DNA of 64,000 nucleotides from an uncultured Alphaproteobacteria bacterium (GCA_910577205.1 CAJTMA010000001.1:1-64000), one strand, 5' to 3'. Positions 1 through 10,022 are shown, counted from the stretch's first letter. Notes: a model not told the origin generated them from the sequence alone. Numbers and translations: made by a program.

Positions 1-60
1 GGAATGGGAATGGGAATGGGAATGGGAATGGGAATGGGAATGGGAATGGGAATGGGAATG
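1..60. repeat. Hexanucleotide tandem repeat (GGAATG)x10
   Basis: Ten perfect copies of GGAATG fill the first 60 bases and end at the sequence GAGGATG. The tract touches the window edge and may be longer. A 6-bp unit preserves reading frame, so length change would alter spacing or a Met-Gly run rather than switch a frame. An open frame through the tract (Met-Gly repeats) joins the next gene without a stop, but I place that gene's start at 190. Confidence 0.9.
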
Positions 61-189
61 GAGGATGAAACAAAGGACTCCAGAGTCAAGCGCTTTAAAA
101 ATATTTTTCAAAGTTTGTGCATAAAATTATATCTGCTTGCCAAGAGTCGCATATTGAATTATCAAAGCCTTAGAGGGGTTTATATTTTA

Positions 190-2088
190 ATGGGAAAAAC
201 GAGTTTAAAAACATTTGTTTGCAGCTTTGTTTTATCTTTGTTTACAATTTTAAGCGTAAACAAAGAGTTTTTTGGCGTTTCTAAACCCTCTGATGCCGAA
301 ATTAAAATTCCCAATAAAAATATTTCTCTCTTTTTCAAAGATATGCCGGCGAAAACAGTGGCGAACAAGACTATTCCCATAAAAAAAATCGCACTGACCG
401 TCCCTCTGCCTTTGGCGGAAGAACCTGCCGCAGTTGAATCTCAGGAAGACCTTATCCCTCTAACTTTCGCTGAGAATACTACTGAGCCCAGCCTTCCAAG
501 CACCTTACAGGCAGAAGTTTTGCCGCCCCCTCCTCTGCCGGAGAATATCTCCGCGCCGATAATCGAGCCAGAAGAAGCCGCTAAAGCTGCACCCCCGGAA
601 AAACAGGAAGAGATCGCGGAAGAGCAAGATTTATTCTCTCCGTTCAGCAGCAAAGTTGTACAAGCAACCGTACAGATTATCAGGCCGAACGAAAAGAAAA
701 TAGCCCAAAGACTTAAGAAAACCACTTCAGCAGAAGCTGAGGCGGTTGTGGCACAAGCGGAAATCCCTTTAGAAAAGCCTCAGCAAGAAACACAAACACC
801 CGCAAATGACGCGCCTGCTCAAAACACAGCAGCTGCTGCTGAGGAAGAGCCTAACTTATTAGCAAAAGCCCCCGAAGAAGAGTTTCGTTTGCTGGCAGCT
901 GTCCCCGACGATGAACCAACACAGGAAGATGACACCCCGGCAGAAAACGATGGCATCTTACCGCCAACATTCAAAGTTGCCCAAGCCGCGGCAAATCCTG
1001 ACACTGTGCCTGCTATTGCACACCCCAAGAAACCACAAAGCGAACCCGAAAATCTGCTTATTCCTTTACAAAAAGACAGCAATGTACCGCTTCAAACAGC
1101 AGAAGCGCGGGTTACCGAAACACCTGACAAAGACAAATTAGCCATGCTGACAAACAAAGCCTCAATTCGCAGCATGGAAAAAAGCGTTTCAACAGAGCAA
1201 CCGGATGACACAACATCTTCCGGATGGCAAACCATGGCAGAAAAGAATGATGAAAACAGCTCATGGATTGCAGCCAAAGGTGCCGGACATCAACATAACA
1301 GGCAGACGGTTAAAGAAAAATACTTCCAAAACGCAGAAAGCAGACAGATTAAAGAAGTATTAGACGCCAGAAGACAAGAAAACAATCTCCAAGATACCAA
1401 ACTCGCCTCACAGGTGGTTAAAAATCTGCTTATCCCCATTCCGGAGGAAATACTGAACGACCCGAACCTTACTCCGCAACTTGTCGCCTCAGAACAGGAC
1501 AAAGAAATAGAGCAGCAACTGATTGAACAGGAAAACCTGCACTCAGAGAAACAAACTCTTTTGCCTAAACAACAAGTTCAAGACACAAGCAAAACTCAGG
1601 ATAAAGGGCTGCTGAAAAGCATCACTTCGATTTTCAGCAAAGACGAGAACAAACAAGTTTCTGATGACGATGCCTCCACCCCCAACGGCAGTTTTATTGA
1701 TAAATTCATCAGCAAAGGCAAGAAAAAAAGCACTCAGGATAAAATTCTGCCAACAGAAATCAGGCTTGCATTTCAGCCGAACCGCGCGGAAATCTCCGGC
1801 GTCACCCTAAAATGGCTTCAGGCTTTTGCCAACAAAACGATTGAAGACAGCAGCGCCGGGCTGGAAATACGCATTGATGGCGGCAGCTCTTATCAGCTAC
1901 AGCAAAAGCGCCTGAATTTGCTACATAATATCTTAACCAATAACGGCGTAAACTACCGAAAAATCAAAACGGTATTCACGACGCGCGAACCTAATTCGTT
2001 CATTATCAGAACAATCAGACTTAACAATGACACTAACGGAGGCATAAAGGAAGATAACGAGTGGCAGGACTATTACAAAGCCTGGTAA
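190..2088 (+). CDS. Pro/Ala-rich membrane-anchored protein with OmpA-like C-terminal region
   Basis: A protein of 632 residues if started at ATG 190, which follows AGAGGGG and gives a positively charged N-terminus and one hydrophobic segment (about residues 8-25). The frame stays open upstream through the GGAATG repeat, but those residues look artefactual. Residues 60-520 are a long low-complexity stretch rich in Pro, Ala, Glu and Gln, suited to spanning the periplasm. The last 100 residues (ILPTEIRLAFQPNRAEISG onward) resemble an OmpA/MotB peptidoglycan-binding fold. It directly precedes the type IVb pilus genes in the same direction, so a role in anchoring or aligning the pilus machine at the cell wall is inferred. 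I do not recognise a named family for the whole protein. Confidence 0.7.
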   Translation: MGKTSLKTFVCSFVLSLFTILSVNKEFFGVSKPSDAEIKIPNKNISLFFKDMPAKTVANKTIPIKKIALTVPLPLAEEPAAVESQEDLIPLTFAENTTEPSLPSTLQAEVLPPPPLPENISAPIIEPEEAAKAAPPEKQEEIAEEQDLFSPFSSKVVQATVQIIRPNEKKIAQRLKKTTSAEAEAVVAQAEIPLEKPQQETQTPANDAPAQNTAAAAEEEPNLLAKAPEEEFRLLAAVPDDEPTQEDDTPAENDGILPPTFKVAQAAANPDTVPAIAHPKKPQSEPENLLIPLQKDSNVPLQTAEARVTETPDKDKLAMLTNKASIRSMEKSVSTEQPDDTTSSGWQTMAEKNDENSSWIAAKGAGHQHNRQTVKEKYFQNAESRQIKEVLDARRQENNLQDTKLASQVVKNLLIPIPEEILNDPNLTPQLVASEQDKEIEQQLIEQENLHSEKQTLLPKQQVQDTSKTQDKGLLKSITSIFSKDENKQVSDDDASTPNGSFIDKFISKGKKKSTQDKILPTEIRLAFQPNRAEISGVTLKWLQAFANKTIEDSSAGLEIRIDGGSSYQLQQKRLNLLHNILTNNGVNYRKIKTVFTTREPNSFIIRTIRLNNDTNGGIKEDNEWQDYYKAW

Positions 2089-2154
2089 GCCTTGGTAATA
2101 AGTAACGGCTTCCGCTTGATTATTTATTTTTCAATATGTATTATAGGTAAAAAT

Positions 2155-2850
2155 ATGACAAAATACAGCTTAGGAACTACTAATATGAGCATAAAATTTC
2201 GGCTGACCGCAGGATTAGCGGGTTTACTTGCCATTGCCGGCTGCATGGGCACTTTAAGCCATCCGGTTGAGCTTCCGCCGGAAGCTGTTGAGTGCGATGA
2301 AAACGGCAACAAAGTCTGCACCGAAAACAACAATGTTATGCAACCTGCCAACGGAATGCAGGACAGCGAATTTGTCAACTATACCAAGACTGCCGCCGAT
2401 TACCGCGAATATGGCGAAAGAGTACAGCGCGACCAGAATATTGTCGACGGCGGCGCAGGCAGCAATATGTCGGCAGCTATTCCGCCCAGCGTTGACAGCG
2501 AAGTCATTGATTATGAAGAAGAAATCAGAGAGAATGACACCGGCGCTTCAAACAGCAGCAGCGGCTATAATGCCGAAGATCCGGTTGAGGACTGGCTGGC
2601 GGAAGAAGGGCAGACCTTGAAAGAAATTTTAACCGATTGGAGCGAGCGTTCCGGCTGGCGTTTGATTTGGAATTCTAACCGCAATTATACGCTGACTGCC
2701 GGCGCTATGTTCCGCGGCCGTTTTGCCGATGTCAGCTCTGCGCTTATCCGCGCATTTGCGAGAGCACGGCCGGCACCGATTGCCACATTTTATAAAGGAA
2801 ACCGCGTCTTAGTTGTTGAGACTATGGAGGATGAGAATGCTTATGAATAA
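2155..2850 (+). CDS. TcpQ/PilL-like pilus lipoprotein
   Basis: A 231-residue protein starting at ATG 2155 behind ATAGGTAA; an earlier in-frame start at 2092 lacks a ribosome site. The N-terminus carries a signal peptide with lipobox LLAIAGC (Cys about residue 22), so it should be an outer- or inner-membrane lipoprotein. The middle is acidic and Ser/Asn-rich. The C-terminal 80 residues (WLAEEGQTLKEILTDWSERS, then LTAGAMFRGRFADV) match the TcpQ C-terminal domain, known in toxin-coregulated and R64-type pili to work with the secretin. It overlaps the pilN start by 14 bases, supporting co-translation. Confidence 0.8.
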   Translation: MTKYSLGTTNMSIKFRLTAGLAGLLAIAGCMGTLSHPVELPPEAVECDENGNKVCTENNNVMQPANGMQDSEFVNYTKTAADYREYGERVQRDQNIVDGGAGSNMSAAIPPSVDSEVIDYEEEIRENDTGASNSSSGYNAEDPVEDWLAEEGQTLKEILTDWSERSGWRLIWNSNRNYTLTAGAMFRGRFADVSSALIRAFARARPAPIATFYKGNRVLVVETMEDENAYE

Positions 2851-4450
2851 GATTACCAAATACAGCTTAGGCGCTTTAATGGTCGTGATTGCGGCGTCCT
2901 GTTCGCTGTCCACCAAAATGGATGCGACAATAGACCGTGAAGTCGAAGCGACCACGCAGTTAAAAGAAGCTGCCAAAATTCCGGATAAAGCGCTTAACGA
3001 CGATGTTGTTAAGGTAAAAAACGATATCTGGCTTGGCGACACCAGCCAAATTGAATATGAAGGGCAGCCTATTCCGTCTTATCTCGAAGGGAAAGACGGT
3101 ATTACCTTAATCAGCAACAGACCGATTACTTTGTATGAAATCGGCGACATGATTAACAAAATCACCGGTTTGCGCGTTAGTTACGCATCTCACCTTGAAA
3201 AAGAAGTGTTGTCAAACGGCGCTAAAAACAAGCCTAATGCCAAATCTATTAACGTTGACTGGACCGACCCGAGCAAAATGTTGGTTTCATACCAAGGCTC
3301 TTTGAGCGGTTTGCTGAATGAAATCGGTTCACGTTTCGGCATTTGGTGGAAGTATGACCGAAAAGAAATTTACTTCTATAAGTATGTTACCAGAACCTTT
3401 GTTCTTTATACTCTGCCGACCAGCCCTCAAGTTTCGGTTAATGTAGGCGGTTCTGCTTCCGGTTCTGGCGGTTCTTCATCCATCTCGCTGCAAAGCAGCA
3501 CAAAAATGGACTTCTGGAAAAACATTGAAGATTCCATCAAAAATATGTTGGATAAAGATGCCAAATATACAATGGATCCGTCCAGCGGTACAATTTCGGT
3601 TACGGCGACACCGCATGACATTCAGAAAGTTGCAAAATATATTAATGAGCAAAACACCCGCTTATCACGCCAAGTAGCTATCAGTGTTAAGGTTCTGCAA
3701 GTCAGCATTGAAGACAGTGACCAATATGGCTTGGATTTGTCTGCTTTGTGGAAAGCAAACGGGGAAAGCATCGGCATTTCCAGTATTGCGGGCGGCTTAG
3801 GCGGCGATGTCACCAACAACCTGACGATGACTTTGCTCCCTGGAAACGTGACGGTTCAAGGCGCTTTGCAGGCCTTGTCAACTCAAGGGACAACCAACCT
3901 GATTACCAGCGGTACGGTTACAACCTTGAACAATAAACCGGCTCCGATTCAAGTGGTTCGCAAGCAGAACTATATTTCTGAAATTACCAAAACGAACAGC
4001 GGCGGCGATGCCAGTTACTATGACGTTTCGACCGAAACGGAAGAAATCGAAACAGGTTTCACAATGGATGTTTTGCCGCGTATTCTGGAACATGGCCGTT
4101 TGATGTTAATGTTCAACCTGACTTTGTCTGACCTGATTTCGCTGGAAAAAGTCAACTTGGACGATGGCAGCGGTTCAGGCAGCGGGACGAGCGGGCAGTA
4201 TATTCAAAACCCGATTATCGAATCTCGCGGCTTTACGCAGGAAGTTGCTATGAAATCAGGACAATCTTTGGTTCTGACAGGTTATGAACGCGTAGAAAAC
4301 TCCAGCGAGAAACAAGGCGTGGGCTCTGCAGACAACTCTCTGCTCGGCGGAACGGCTGTCGCGGGCAAGAAGAGAAGCATTTTGGTTATCATCCTGACAC
4401 CGGTCGTCTTGGATTCACCGTTGTCACCTGAATCCAGAATGAAAGGCTAA
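2837..4450 (+). CDS. pilN: PilN-type secretin lipoprotein of type IVb pilus
   Basis: A 537-residue secretin that forms the outer-membrane channel for the pilus. ATG 2837 lies six bases after GGAGG, inside the end of the previous gene. The N-terminus is a lipoprotein signal (VIAASC, Cys about residue 21). Residues 90-270 hold N-domains, including a Gly/Ser-rich stretch (GGSASGSGGSSSIS). Residues 280-530 form the secretin core with the VAIS-VKVLQVS start and a C-terminal VLTGYERV...SILVIILTPVVL segment typical of PilN/BfpB and PulD families. Length fits R64 PilN. Followed 12 bases later by pilO. Confidence 0.92.
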   Translation: MLMNKITKYSLGALMVVIAASCSLSTKMDATIDREVEATTQLKEAAKIPDKALNDDVVKVKNDIWLGDTSQIEYEGQPIPSYLEGKDGITLISNRPITLYEIGDMINKITGLRVSYASHLEKEVLSNGAKNKPNAKSINVDWTDPSKMLVSYQGSLSGLLNEIGSRFGIWWKYDRKEIYFYKYVTRTFVLYTLPTSPQVSVNVGGSASGSGGSSSISLQSSTKMDFWKNIEDSIKNMLDKDAKYTMDPSSGTISVTATPHDIQKVAKYINEQNTRLSRQVAISVKVLQVSIEDSDQYGLDLSALWKANGESIGISSIAGGLGGDVTNNLTMTLLPGNVTVQGALQALSTQGTTNLITSGTVTTLNNKPAPIQVVRKQNYISEITKTNSGGDASYYDVSTETEEIETGFTMDVLPRILEHGRLMLMFNLTLSDLISLEKVNLDDGSGSGSGTSGQYIQNPIIESRGFTQEVAMKSGQSLVLTGYERVENSSEKQGVGSADNSLLGGTAVAGKKRSILVIILTPVVLDSPLSPESRMKG

Positions 4451-4462
4451 AGGACAAAAAGA

Positions 4463-5737
4463 ATGGTGCTGGAAGACGCAAAATTTCAAGATCAGGATTA
4501 TGATTCGACAGTTAACCGCTCCTGGGGAACGGAAATAAACGTCGAAGGGTCTTCCTATGCGACCAGCCTGTTCTGGCAGCCGTTACAAAACAAAGATGAT
4601 CCGTATGCGGAGGTTGAAGAAGCTTCTGCCGGTGTGCTTGAAGGGGCTGACTTATTCTGTATCAAACCCGGAAAAGCGCCGCAGTTCGGTATTTGCGTTT
4701 CGCACGAAGGTTATAAGCCCGGGCAATATGCCGCAGCCGTCGCTTTGGCAACGGCTCTTTCGGACCGTTCATCTTTTGTCGGCGTCTTTAAGGTTCAAAA
4801 CGGCTGGTGGTATACCTGCGTCCGTAACGATATTATCCTTTCTGACGGCGATATGCTCTTCCTTAATGAAGAAGATGCCAAGAGCCAGTTTATGTCTATG
4901 CTGGCCGTGCCGGATTGGGGACGCAAGATTGCGCCGCCGGAATGGGAAGTCGAGGAAACAGAATATCCTGATTTGGCCAAGCTGCTGCAACGCGGCACAA
5001 AGAACAAGCTGCAAAAAATCAAAGCATTACGCGGTACAAAGCTGGTGGCGGTTATTGCCGTTTCGGCCATTATCGGTTTCTGGCTGTTATCAAGCATTAT
5101 CAGCAGCTTATTAAGCCCGCCGGCAAGGCCGATTATTGCCCCTGTTCAGCCGAAGGTCGTTAAGCCGGTAGAAGAACCGCCTGAAATCAAACCTTGGGAG
5201 CAGTTAAAAAATGCAACAGATGTTATGCTGCAATGCCGTGAAGGGATTAATGCCCTGATACGCATTATGCCGCCGGGATGGGTTATCGGCGGATTATCCT
5301 GCGGCCCAGAGGGTGTTACGACTTTTTGGACCAGAGATGTCGGCCGAATCAGCTGGATTGACAAAGCTTTAAATGTATCCGGAATTAATTTCTCTGGCAA
5401 GTCTATCTCGGATGACGGGCAGACAATGATGGTTTCTGTCCCGCTGAATAAAGTTGATATTGTTTCGTCACCGCCGCAGTATTATGACGTTGACCTCAAA
5501 AACGTATTAAATAATATGTTCCAATCAATCGGGCAGGATATTTCCCTGAACAGTTTTTCATACACCTCTCCGCGGAATAATGTATACCGTTCGGTGCAAT
5601 TTAGTTTTGATTCTGTGCAGAATCCGACAGTTTGGAATAAATTATTAACAAAATTTTCAGGACTTGAGATTAATAATATAAAATATGACGTTAACTCCAA
5701 GATGTGGCATTATGAGGGAGCAATCTATGTATTTTAA
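4463..5737 (+). CDS. pilO: Type IVb pilus assembly protein PilO
   Basis: A 424-residue bitopic inner-membrane protein. Residues 60-170 are a globular cytoplasmic region (FVGVFKVQNGWWYTCVRND), followed by one strong transmembrane helix at about 194-215 (LVAVIAVSAIIGFWLLSSII) and a periplasmic region of 200 residues. This order and size match PilO/PilO2 of R64-like thin pili, an actin-fold-plus-periplasmic assembly platform component. Its end overlaps the pilP start by 11 bases. Assignment rests on domain order and position in the locus; sequence conservation in this family is low. Confidence 0.8.
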   Translation: MVLEDAKFQDQDYDSTVNRSWGTEINVEGSSYATSLFWQPLQNKDDPYAEVEEASAGVLEGADLFCIKPGKAPQFGICVSHEGYKPGQYAAAVALATALSDRSSFVGVFKVQNGWWYTCVRNDIILSDGDMLFLNEEDAKSQFMSMLAVPDWGRKIAPPEWEVEETEYPDLAKLLQRGTKNKLQKIKALRGTKLVAVIAVSAIIGFWLLSSIISSLLSPPARPIIAPVQPKVVKPVEEPPEIKPWEQLKNATDVMLQCREGINALIRIMPPGWVIGGLSCGPEGVTTFWTRDVGRISWIDKALNVSGINFSGKSISDDGQTMMVSVPLNKVDIVSSPPQYYDVDLKNVLNNMFQSIGQDISLNSFSYTSPRNNVYRSVQFSFDSVQNPTVWNKLLTKFSGLEINNIKYDVNSKMWHYEGAIYVF

Positions 5738-7214
5738 GATCAGAAACAGTTTAGGCACAGCAGCTCTGGCACTGATTATTGCGGTGATGAGCAGCCAACA
5801 GGCTATTGCCTTACTTCCTTTGGATGCAGAAGCAGCGGATAACGGCATGGGAGCTATCCCTAATGAAATTTCATTAAATGACAATGCCGATGACAGCGGG
5901 CTTCTTACGCCGCCATCTCTGGATAACAATACGGAAAATGAAATGCCGATGCCTTTGAATGAAGAAGAAGAGGACGAAGCACCTATTCCAATTGATAACG
6001 GCGCATTAAACGCACCGGATACAACAGCTGCGCAGCCGGCTAATAACCCAGCATTTCCTGCGATGAACGATCCTGTCGCGCCGGTTGCAAACAACAGTCC
6101 CTTAGGCAGCAATGCGCCGGCGGCTGTTCCCGGAAATGCGGGAATGCCGGGGCTGGGTTTCCGCCCGCAGGCAACGATGCCGGAAAGCAACAATTTCGGA
6201 GAAGCGTTATTGTCCCAAGTGGATAATGAGCTGTTTAACCAAATGTCTGACATTGAAAAGCAAACCAGCTTGCTGACTTTGGAATTAAGACGCGAGAAAA
6301 TTAAAAATGAAATTGCGGCAATGAAAGCAGCGCGGCAAAAAGCCATCGATGACCTGAAAGAAAAGGAACAGGAAAAAGAACGTAAAAGAATCGAATGGGA
6401 AAAAGAGCAGGAACGCAAGCTGTTGATTGAAGAGCAAAAGCTGAAGGCGTTAAGCATTGCCCTTGAAAAGTTAAGACAAGAAAGCATTGTTAATGCCTAT
6501 AAGGCGGAAATGCTGACTGCCAACCAAAAATGGATTGACAATAATACCAAGCTCTATGCCGAGATTATGAAAGGCGAAGAAGACAGGGATAATCTGGTCA
6601 AAAACTTCAAAATGAAGTTAAACCATTTGGCACAGATGGCAGAAAAGGCTGCGGATGCCGCAGAAACGGCTAAAAAGAATTACAGCCGCGAACTGGCGAA
6701 CCTGCAAACACAAATTTCTATTTTGAAATCTCGTCTGGAAGCTGAAAAAACCGCTCGGGAAGAAATTAACAACAGCAAAAAGAACGGCGACAAAGCCAAC
6801 CCGTTTGCTTCCGTTGACGGCAAAGAAGATGCGCCGGAAGACAGAGAGCAGAAACTTTCTGATGAATACGCCATTATGGAAATCAGCGGCCAAGGCAATG
6901 AACTGGCAGCCAAGCTGATCAACAAAAACGGCTCATCCTTTATGGCACAGAAAGGCACTGTCTTGCAAAGCGGGCATATTGTCGAAGAAATTACGCAGAC
7001 TTATATCCGCGCCGACAAAAAAGGCTCTAAAGACTATTTGTACTTTGCTGCCGGCGGCGTTTTGGACAGAGAGCCGGTTAAAGCTCTTAAACTGCCGATG
7101 GGCAAAGGAATGACCCTTATGCCGCAAAGCGACGATGATGATTTGGAGCCTTTGCCGGCTTTGAACTCAAGCCAAGGCTTGCCCAGCTTGCGCGAAGGGA
7201 TGTTTATTAGGTAA
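5727..7214 (+). CDS. pilP: Type IVb pilus biogenesis protein PilP (extended)
   Basis: A 495-residue protein starting at ATG 5727 behind GAGGGAG; in-frame starts from 5685 lie inside pilO and lack a site. A signal peptide ends near residue 28 (SSQQAIA). Residues 35-150 are Asn/Pro/Ala-rich and acidic, and residues 165-365 form a long charged coiled coil (KEKEQEKERKRIEWEKEQER). The C-terminal 100 residues (AIMEISGQGNELAAKLINKN, then FAAGGVLDREP) are the PilP domain. R64 PilP is far shorter (about 150 residues), so the coiled-coil extension is unusual and could span the periplasm between PilO and the secretin. Six bases separate it from pilQ. Confidence 0.82.
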   Translation: MYFKIRNSLGTAALALIIAVMSSQQAIALLPLDAEAADNGMGAIPNEISLNDNADDSGLLTPPSLDNNTENEMPMPLNEEEEDEAPIPIDNGALNAPDTTAAQPANNPAFPAMNDPVAPVANNSPLGSNAPAAVPGNAGMPGLGFRPQATMPESNNFGEALLSQVDNELFNQMSDIEKQTSLLTLELRREKIKNEIAAMKAARQKAIDDLKEKEQEKERKRIEWEKEQERKLLIEEQKLKALSIALEKLRQESIVNAYKAEMLTANQKWIDNNTKLYAEIMKGEEDRDNLVKNFKMKLNHLAQMAEKAADAAETAKKNYSRELANLQTQISILKSRLEAEKTAREEINNSKKNGDKANPFASVDGKEDAPEDREQKLSDEYAIMEISGQGNELAAKLINKNGSSFMAQKGTVLQSGHIVEEITQTYIRADKKGSKDYLYFAAGGVLDREPVKALKLPMGKGMTLMPQSDDDDLEPLPALNSSQGLPSLREGMFIR

Positions 7215-7219
7215 AAAAT

Positions 7220-8884
7220 ATGGCCGATGACGCAGAAAATCAAAATTCTGCTTCCGGAAGCAGCAGCGCTTCAGGCCAAGTTATCGGCGCTTCTGAAGCC
7301 GGAGGACAGAAAAGATACAACCTCATTGAAGATGTCTTCGCGGGGGGAAATAAATTATTGACCCTGCCGGGGTCTACTCTGGTGATTAATGATGATACCA
7401 GACGCTTGTTAGCTTTGTTTGCCGATGGGCGCTTTCTGGTTGTCGAATCGCATAAATTTGACGGACGCGTGCTTAGCTTTGAAGTTTTAGCACGCAAAAA
7501 ACACCTGAATATCAGCAAACCGACTTACGTCAGCCAAAACGAAATTAACGCGGTTTACGCATACGGTGAACGCGCGCAGCCAATGAATGACCTCGAAGGC
7601 GACGAGGATTTGGCACAGCTGCAAATGCAGAAAGACTTTGTCAACGTGGTGGCGCGGGCTGCGGCGGTCAAGGTATCTGACGTTCACGTTGTGGTCGCGG
7701 ACAGCACACAAATTATGTTTCGCGTCAACGGCATGATGCAAACCGTTATGGAGTATAATAAAGACTGGGGCGAAGCTTTTGTGCGCGCCGCTTTTGCTTC
7801 GGCAGATATTTCTGACGCAAACTACGCGCAAAATGAATTTCAGGGCGCTCAGAAACTTGGTTCAACACCGTTACGCGGCTCAAAAGGCAAATTAATGCTG
7901 CCGCATAATGTTTTGGCGCTTCGTCTGCAGTTTAACCCTATCGCTTTCGGTTCGCAATATTTAGTTATGCGTTTGTTGTACGCCGATGAAAACCCTGACG
8001 GCAGCGGCGATTTACAAGCTTTGGGCTTTGGCGAATATGAAGAAAATATGTTTTACCGTCTGCGAGCCGTGCCGACAGGTTTGAACGTTATTGCCGGGCC
8101 GACCGGTTCGGGAAAATCCACCACGCTACAACGCAACATGATTAAGCTGTTGCAAGAAAAAAACTATGAAATTAACCTGATTACGGTGGAAGACCCGCCG
8201 GAATATCCTATTCCCGGCGCAAGACAAATGCCGGTGACAAACGCCAATACCGAAGAAGAAAAAGCCGAAATGTTTACCAAGGCTTTGTCAGCAGCGCTGC
8301 GTTCCGACCCGGACGTGATGATGGTGGGGGAAACCCGTGCTTTGGCAACTGCCGAACTGACCTTTAAGGGCGCATTGTCCGGCCACGGCGTTTGGACAAC
8401 TTTGCACGCCAACAGCGCGCCGGCAATCATTACGCGTTTGCGAGATATGGGAATACAGCCTTATATGCTGTCTGACCCGGAACTCGTTAAAGGATTGATT
8501 TCGCAACGTTTATTCCGCAAGCTTTGCCCGCATTGCCGTGTATCCGTTAAGGATCGCCTGAACGACCCGGCAGTTAAACGGCTGAAGATTGCCCTCGGCG
8601 ACTTCGGTATTGAAAATACCTTTGTTCGCGGGCCTGGCTGCAAATTTTGTGACAATAAAGGCATTAAAGGGCGCATGAGCGTCCCGGAGATTATTTTACC
8701 TGATGCTGTTTTTCTGGAGCTTATGATTGCCGGAGAAACCAGAAAAGCAATTGATTACTGGACAAGCGATTTGAACGGCCGCCCGTTGAAAGACGCGGCC
8801 ATCGAGAGAATGCTCAAAGGCTATATTGATTTGGATGAGGTTGAGCGTTGGTGCGGCCTGTTAGACCAACGCCCGGCTTATTAG
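7220..8884 (+). CDS. pilQ: Type IVb pilus assembly ATPase PilQ
   Basis: A 554-residue GspE/PilB-family secretion ATPase that powers pilin polymerisation from the cytoplasmic face. Walker A is GPTGSGKST (about residues 293-301), the Asp box is ITVEDPPE, Walker B is DVMMVGETRA (about 363-372) and the His box is TTLHAN (about 394). Paired cysteines CPHC (about 435) and CKFC (about 473) form the zinc-binding C-terminal module of assembly-type ATPases. An N-terminal 60-residue Ser/Gly-rich tail precedes the N-domain. It sits between pilP and pilR with 5- and 12-base gaps. Confidence 0.93.
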   Translation: MADDAENQNSASGSSSASGQVIGASEAGGQKRYNLIEDVFAGGNKLLTLPGSTLVINDDTRRLLALFADGRFLVVESHKFDGRVLSFEVLARKKHLNISKPTYVSQNEINAVYAYGERAQPMNDLEGDEDLAQLQMQKDFVNVVARAAAVKVSDVHVVVADSTQIMFRVNGMMQTVMEYNKDWGEAFVRAAFASADISDANYAQNEFQGAQKLGSTPLRGSKGKLMLPHNVLALRLQFNPIAFGSQYLVMRLLYADENPDGSGDLQALGFGEYEENMFYRLRAVPTGLNVIAGPTGSGKSTTLQRNMIKLLQEKNYEINLITVEDPPEYPIPGARQMPVTNANTEEEKAEMFTKALSAALRSDPDVMMVGETRALATAELTFKGALSGHGVWTTLHANSAPAIITRLRDMGIQPYMLSDPELVKGLISQRLFRKLCPHCRVSVKDRLNDPAVKRLKIALGDFGIENTFVRGPGCKFCDNKGIKGRMSVPEIILPDAVFLELMIAGETRKAIDYWTSDLNGRPLKDAAIERMLKGYIDLDEVERWCGLLDQRPAY

Positions 8885-8896
8885 GAGGATGGAATA

Positions 8897-10018
8897 ATGC
8901 CACAAGAAGAGAAAAGACGGTCTGACGCCCTGACCCGCGCAATGAAAAAAGTTGGCGCGGTCGAAATACAATATGCCAAGCTGGTGACAAAAATGTCAAA
9001 CAAGACACGGTTGAAGATGTATCGCAAGATTGCTTCGCTGATGTCTAACCGTTTCTCGTTGATGGATGCGTTGGATTTGTTATATGACGGTGCAAGCAAC
9101 GGCGGCAAAAGCCCGAGTGAACCTATTGCCATTGCGATTGCCTCCTGGTCTAAATCTTTGCAAAACGGTTTAACTTTTGCGGACGCGCTTAAAGGCTGGG
9201 CTCCGGCACGCGAACGCCTGATGTTGTCGACCGGTGACGTTTCAAACCTTGAAAGCGCCTTGTTAAACTTGATTAAAGTTACCGAAGGTTCGACCAAAAT
9301 GATACGCCCGATTGTCGGCGCAATCGTTTATCCGGCATTTTTGACATTTATGTCAGTGTTGATTTTATACGGTATCGGCGCTTACATGGTTCCGCCGATG
9401 CAAGATGCCGCTCCAAACGTCCGCTGGCGCGGTTCTGCCCGGACGCTGGTGGATGTTTCTGACTGGATCAGAACCTACTGGCAGGTGGCTTTTGCTTCAT
9501 TGCCGATTACCATGGCAGTCATTTACTTTACTATTGGTATTTGGCGCGGCCTTATCCGCTCTTTTGTTGACAAGCTGCCGCCTTGGTCTTTGTATAAAAT
9601 TTTTACCGGCTTGAGCTGGCTGTTGGCAATGTCTGCGTTAATCAAAAGCGGCACGCCGGTTTCAACGGCATTGCAGGCTTTGCGGCGCGATGCCAACCCT
9701 TATTTGAGAGAACGAATCGACAAGACCCTGGTGTTTGTCAATAACGGTGACAACCTCGGGCAGGCATTGGATAAAACCGGGCTGGAATTTCCTGACAGAG
9801 AAATCATTGCCGACTTAAAGATTTATTCGGAACTCGATAACTTTGAAGAAGCTATTGACAAGCTGGCTAACGACTGGCTGGACGAATCTGTTTATCTGAT
9901 TGAACAAAAAGCCAGCGTTTTGAATATGGCGGCGCTGTTATCCGTCGGCGGCGTTATTGCTTGGGCGGTTATGGGCGTGTTCGATATGCAAGATCAAATT
10001 ACCAGCGCGATGGGATAA
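8897..10018 (+). CDS. pilR: Type IVb pilus inner-membrane platform protein PilR
   Basis: A 373-residue polytopic protein of the GspF/PilC/PilR (T2SF) family, the inner-membrane platform that couples the ATPase to the growing pilus. The two T2SF repeats begin near residues 35 and 240. Transmembrane segments are at about 145-170, 195-220 and 340-365. A canonical AGGAGG lies upstream of ATG 8897. It follows pilQ by 12 bases and precedes the pilin-like gene by four bases. Confidence 0.9.
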   Translation: MPQEEKRRSDALTRAMKKVGAVEIQYAKLVTKMSNKTRLKMYRKIASLMSNRFSLMDALDLLYDGASNGGKSPSEPIAIAIASWSKSLQNGLTFADALKGWAPARERLMLSTGDVSNLESALLNLIKVTEGSTKMIRPIVGAIVYPAFLTFMSVLILYGIGAYMVPPMQDAAPNVRWRGSARTLVDVSDWIRTYWQVAFASLPITMAVIYFTIGIWRGLIRSFVDKLPPWSLYKIFTGLSWLLAMSALIKSGTPVSTALQALRRDANPYLRERIDKTLVFVNNGDNLGQALDKTGLEFPDREIIADLKIYSELDNFEEAIDKLANDWLDESVYLIEQKASVLNMAALLSVGGVIAWAVMGVFDMQDQITSAMG

Positions 10019-10022
10019 GCAC

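Noticed and set aside
4..189. N-terminal extension of the first gene with Met-Gly repeats
   Set aside because: It is a translation of the GGAATG microsatellite plus a leader region; a better start with a ribosome site lies at 190.
5657..6487. Minus-strand Ser/Phe-rich ORF opposite pilP
   Set aside because: It is an antisense shadow of the coiled-coil codons of pilP.
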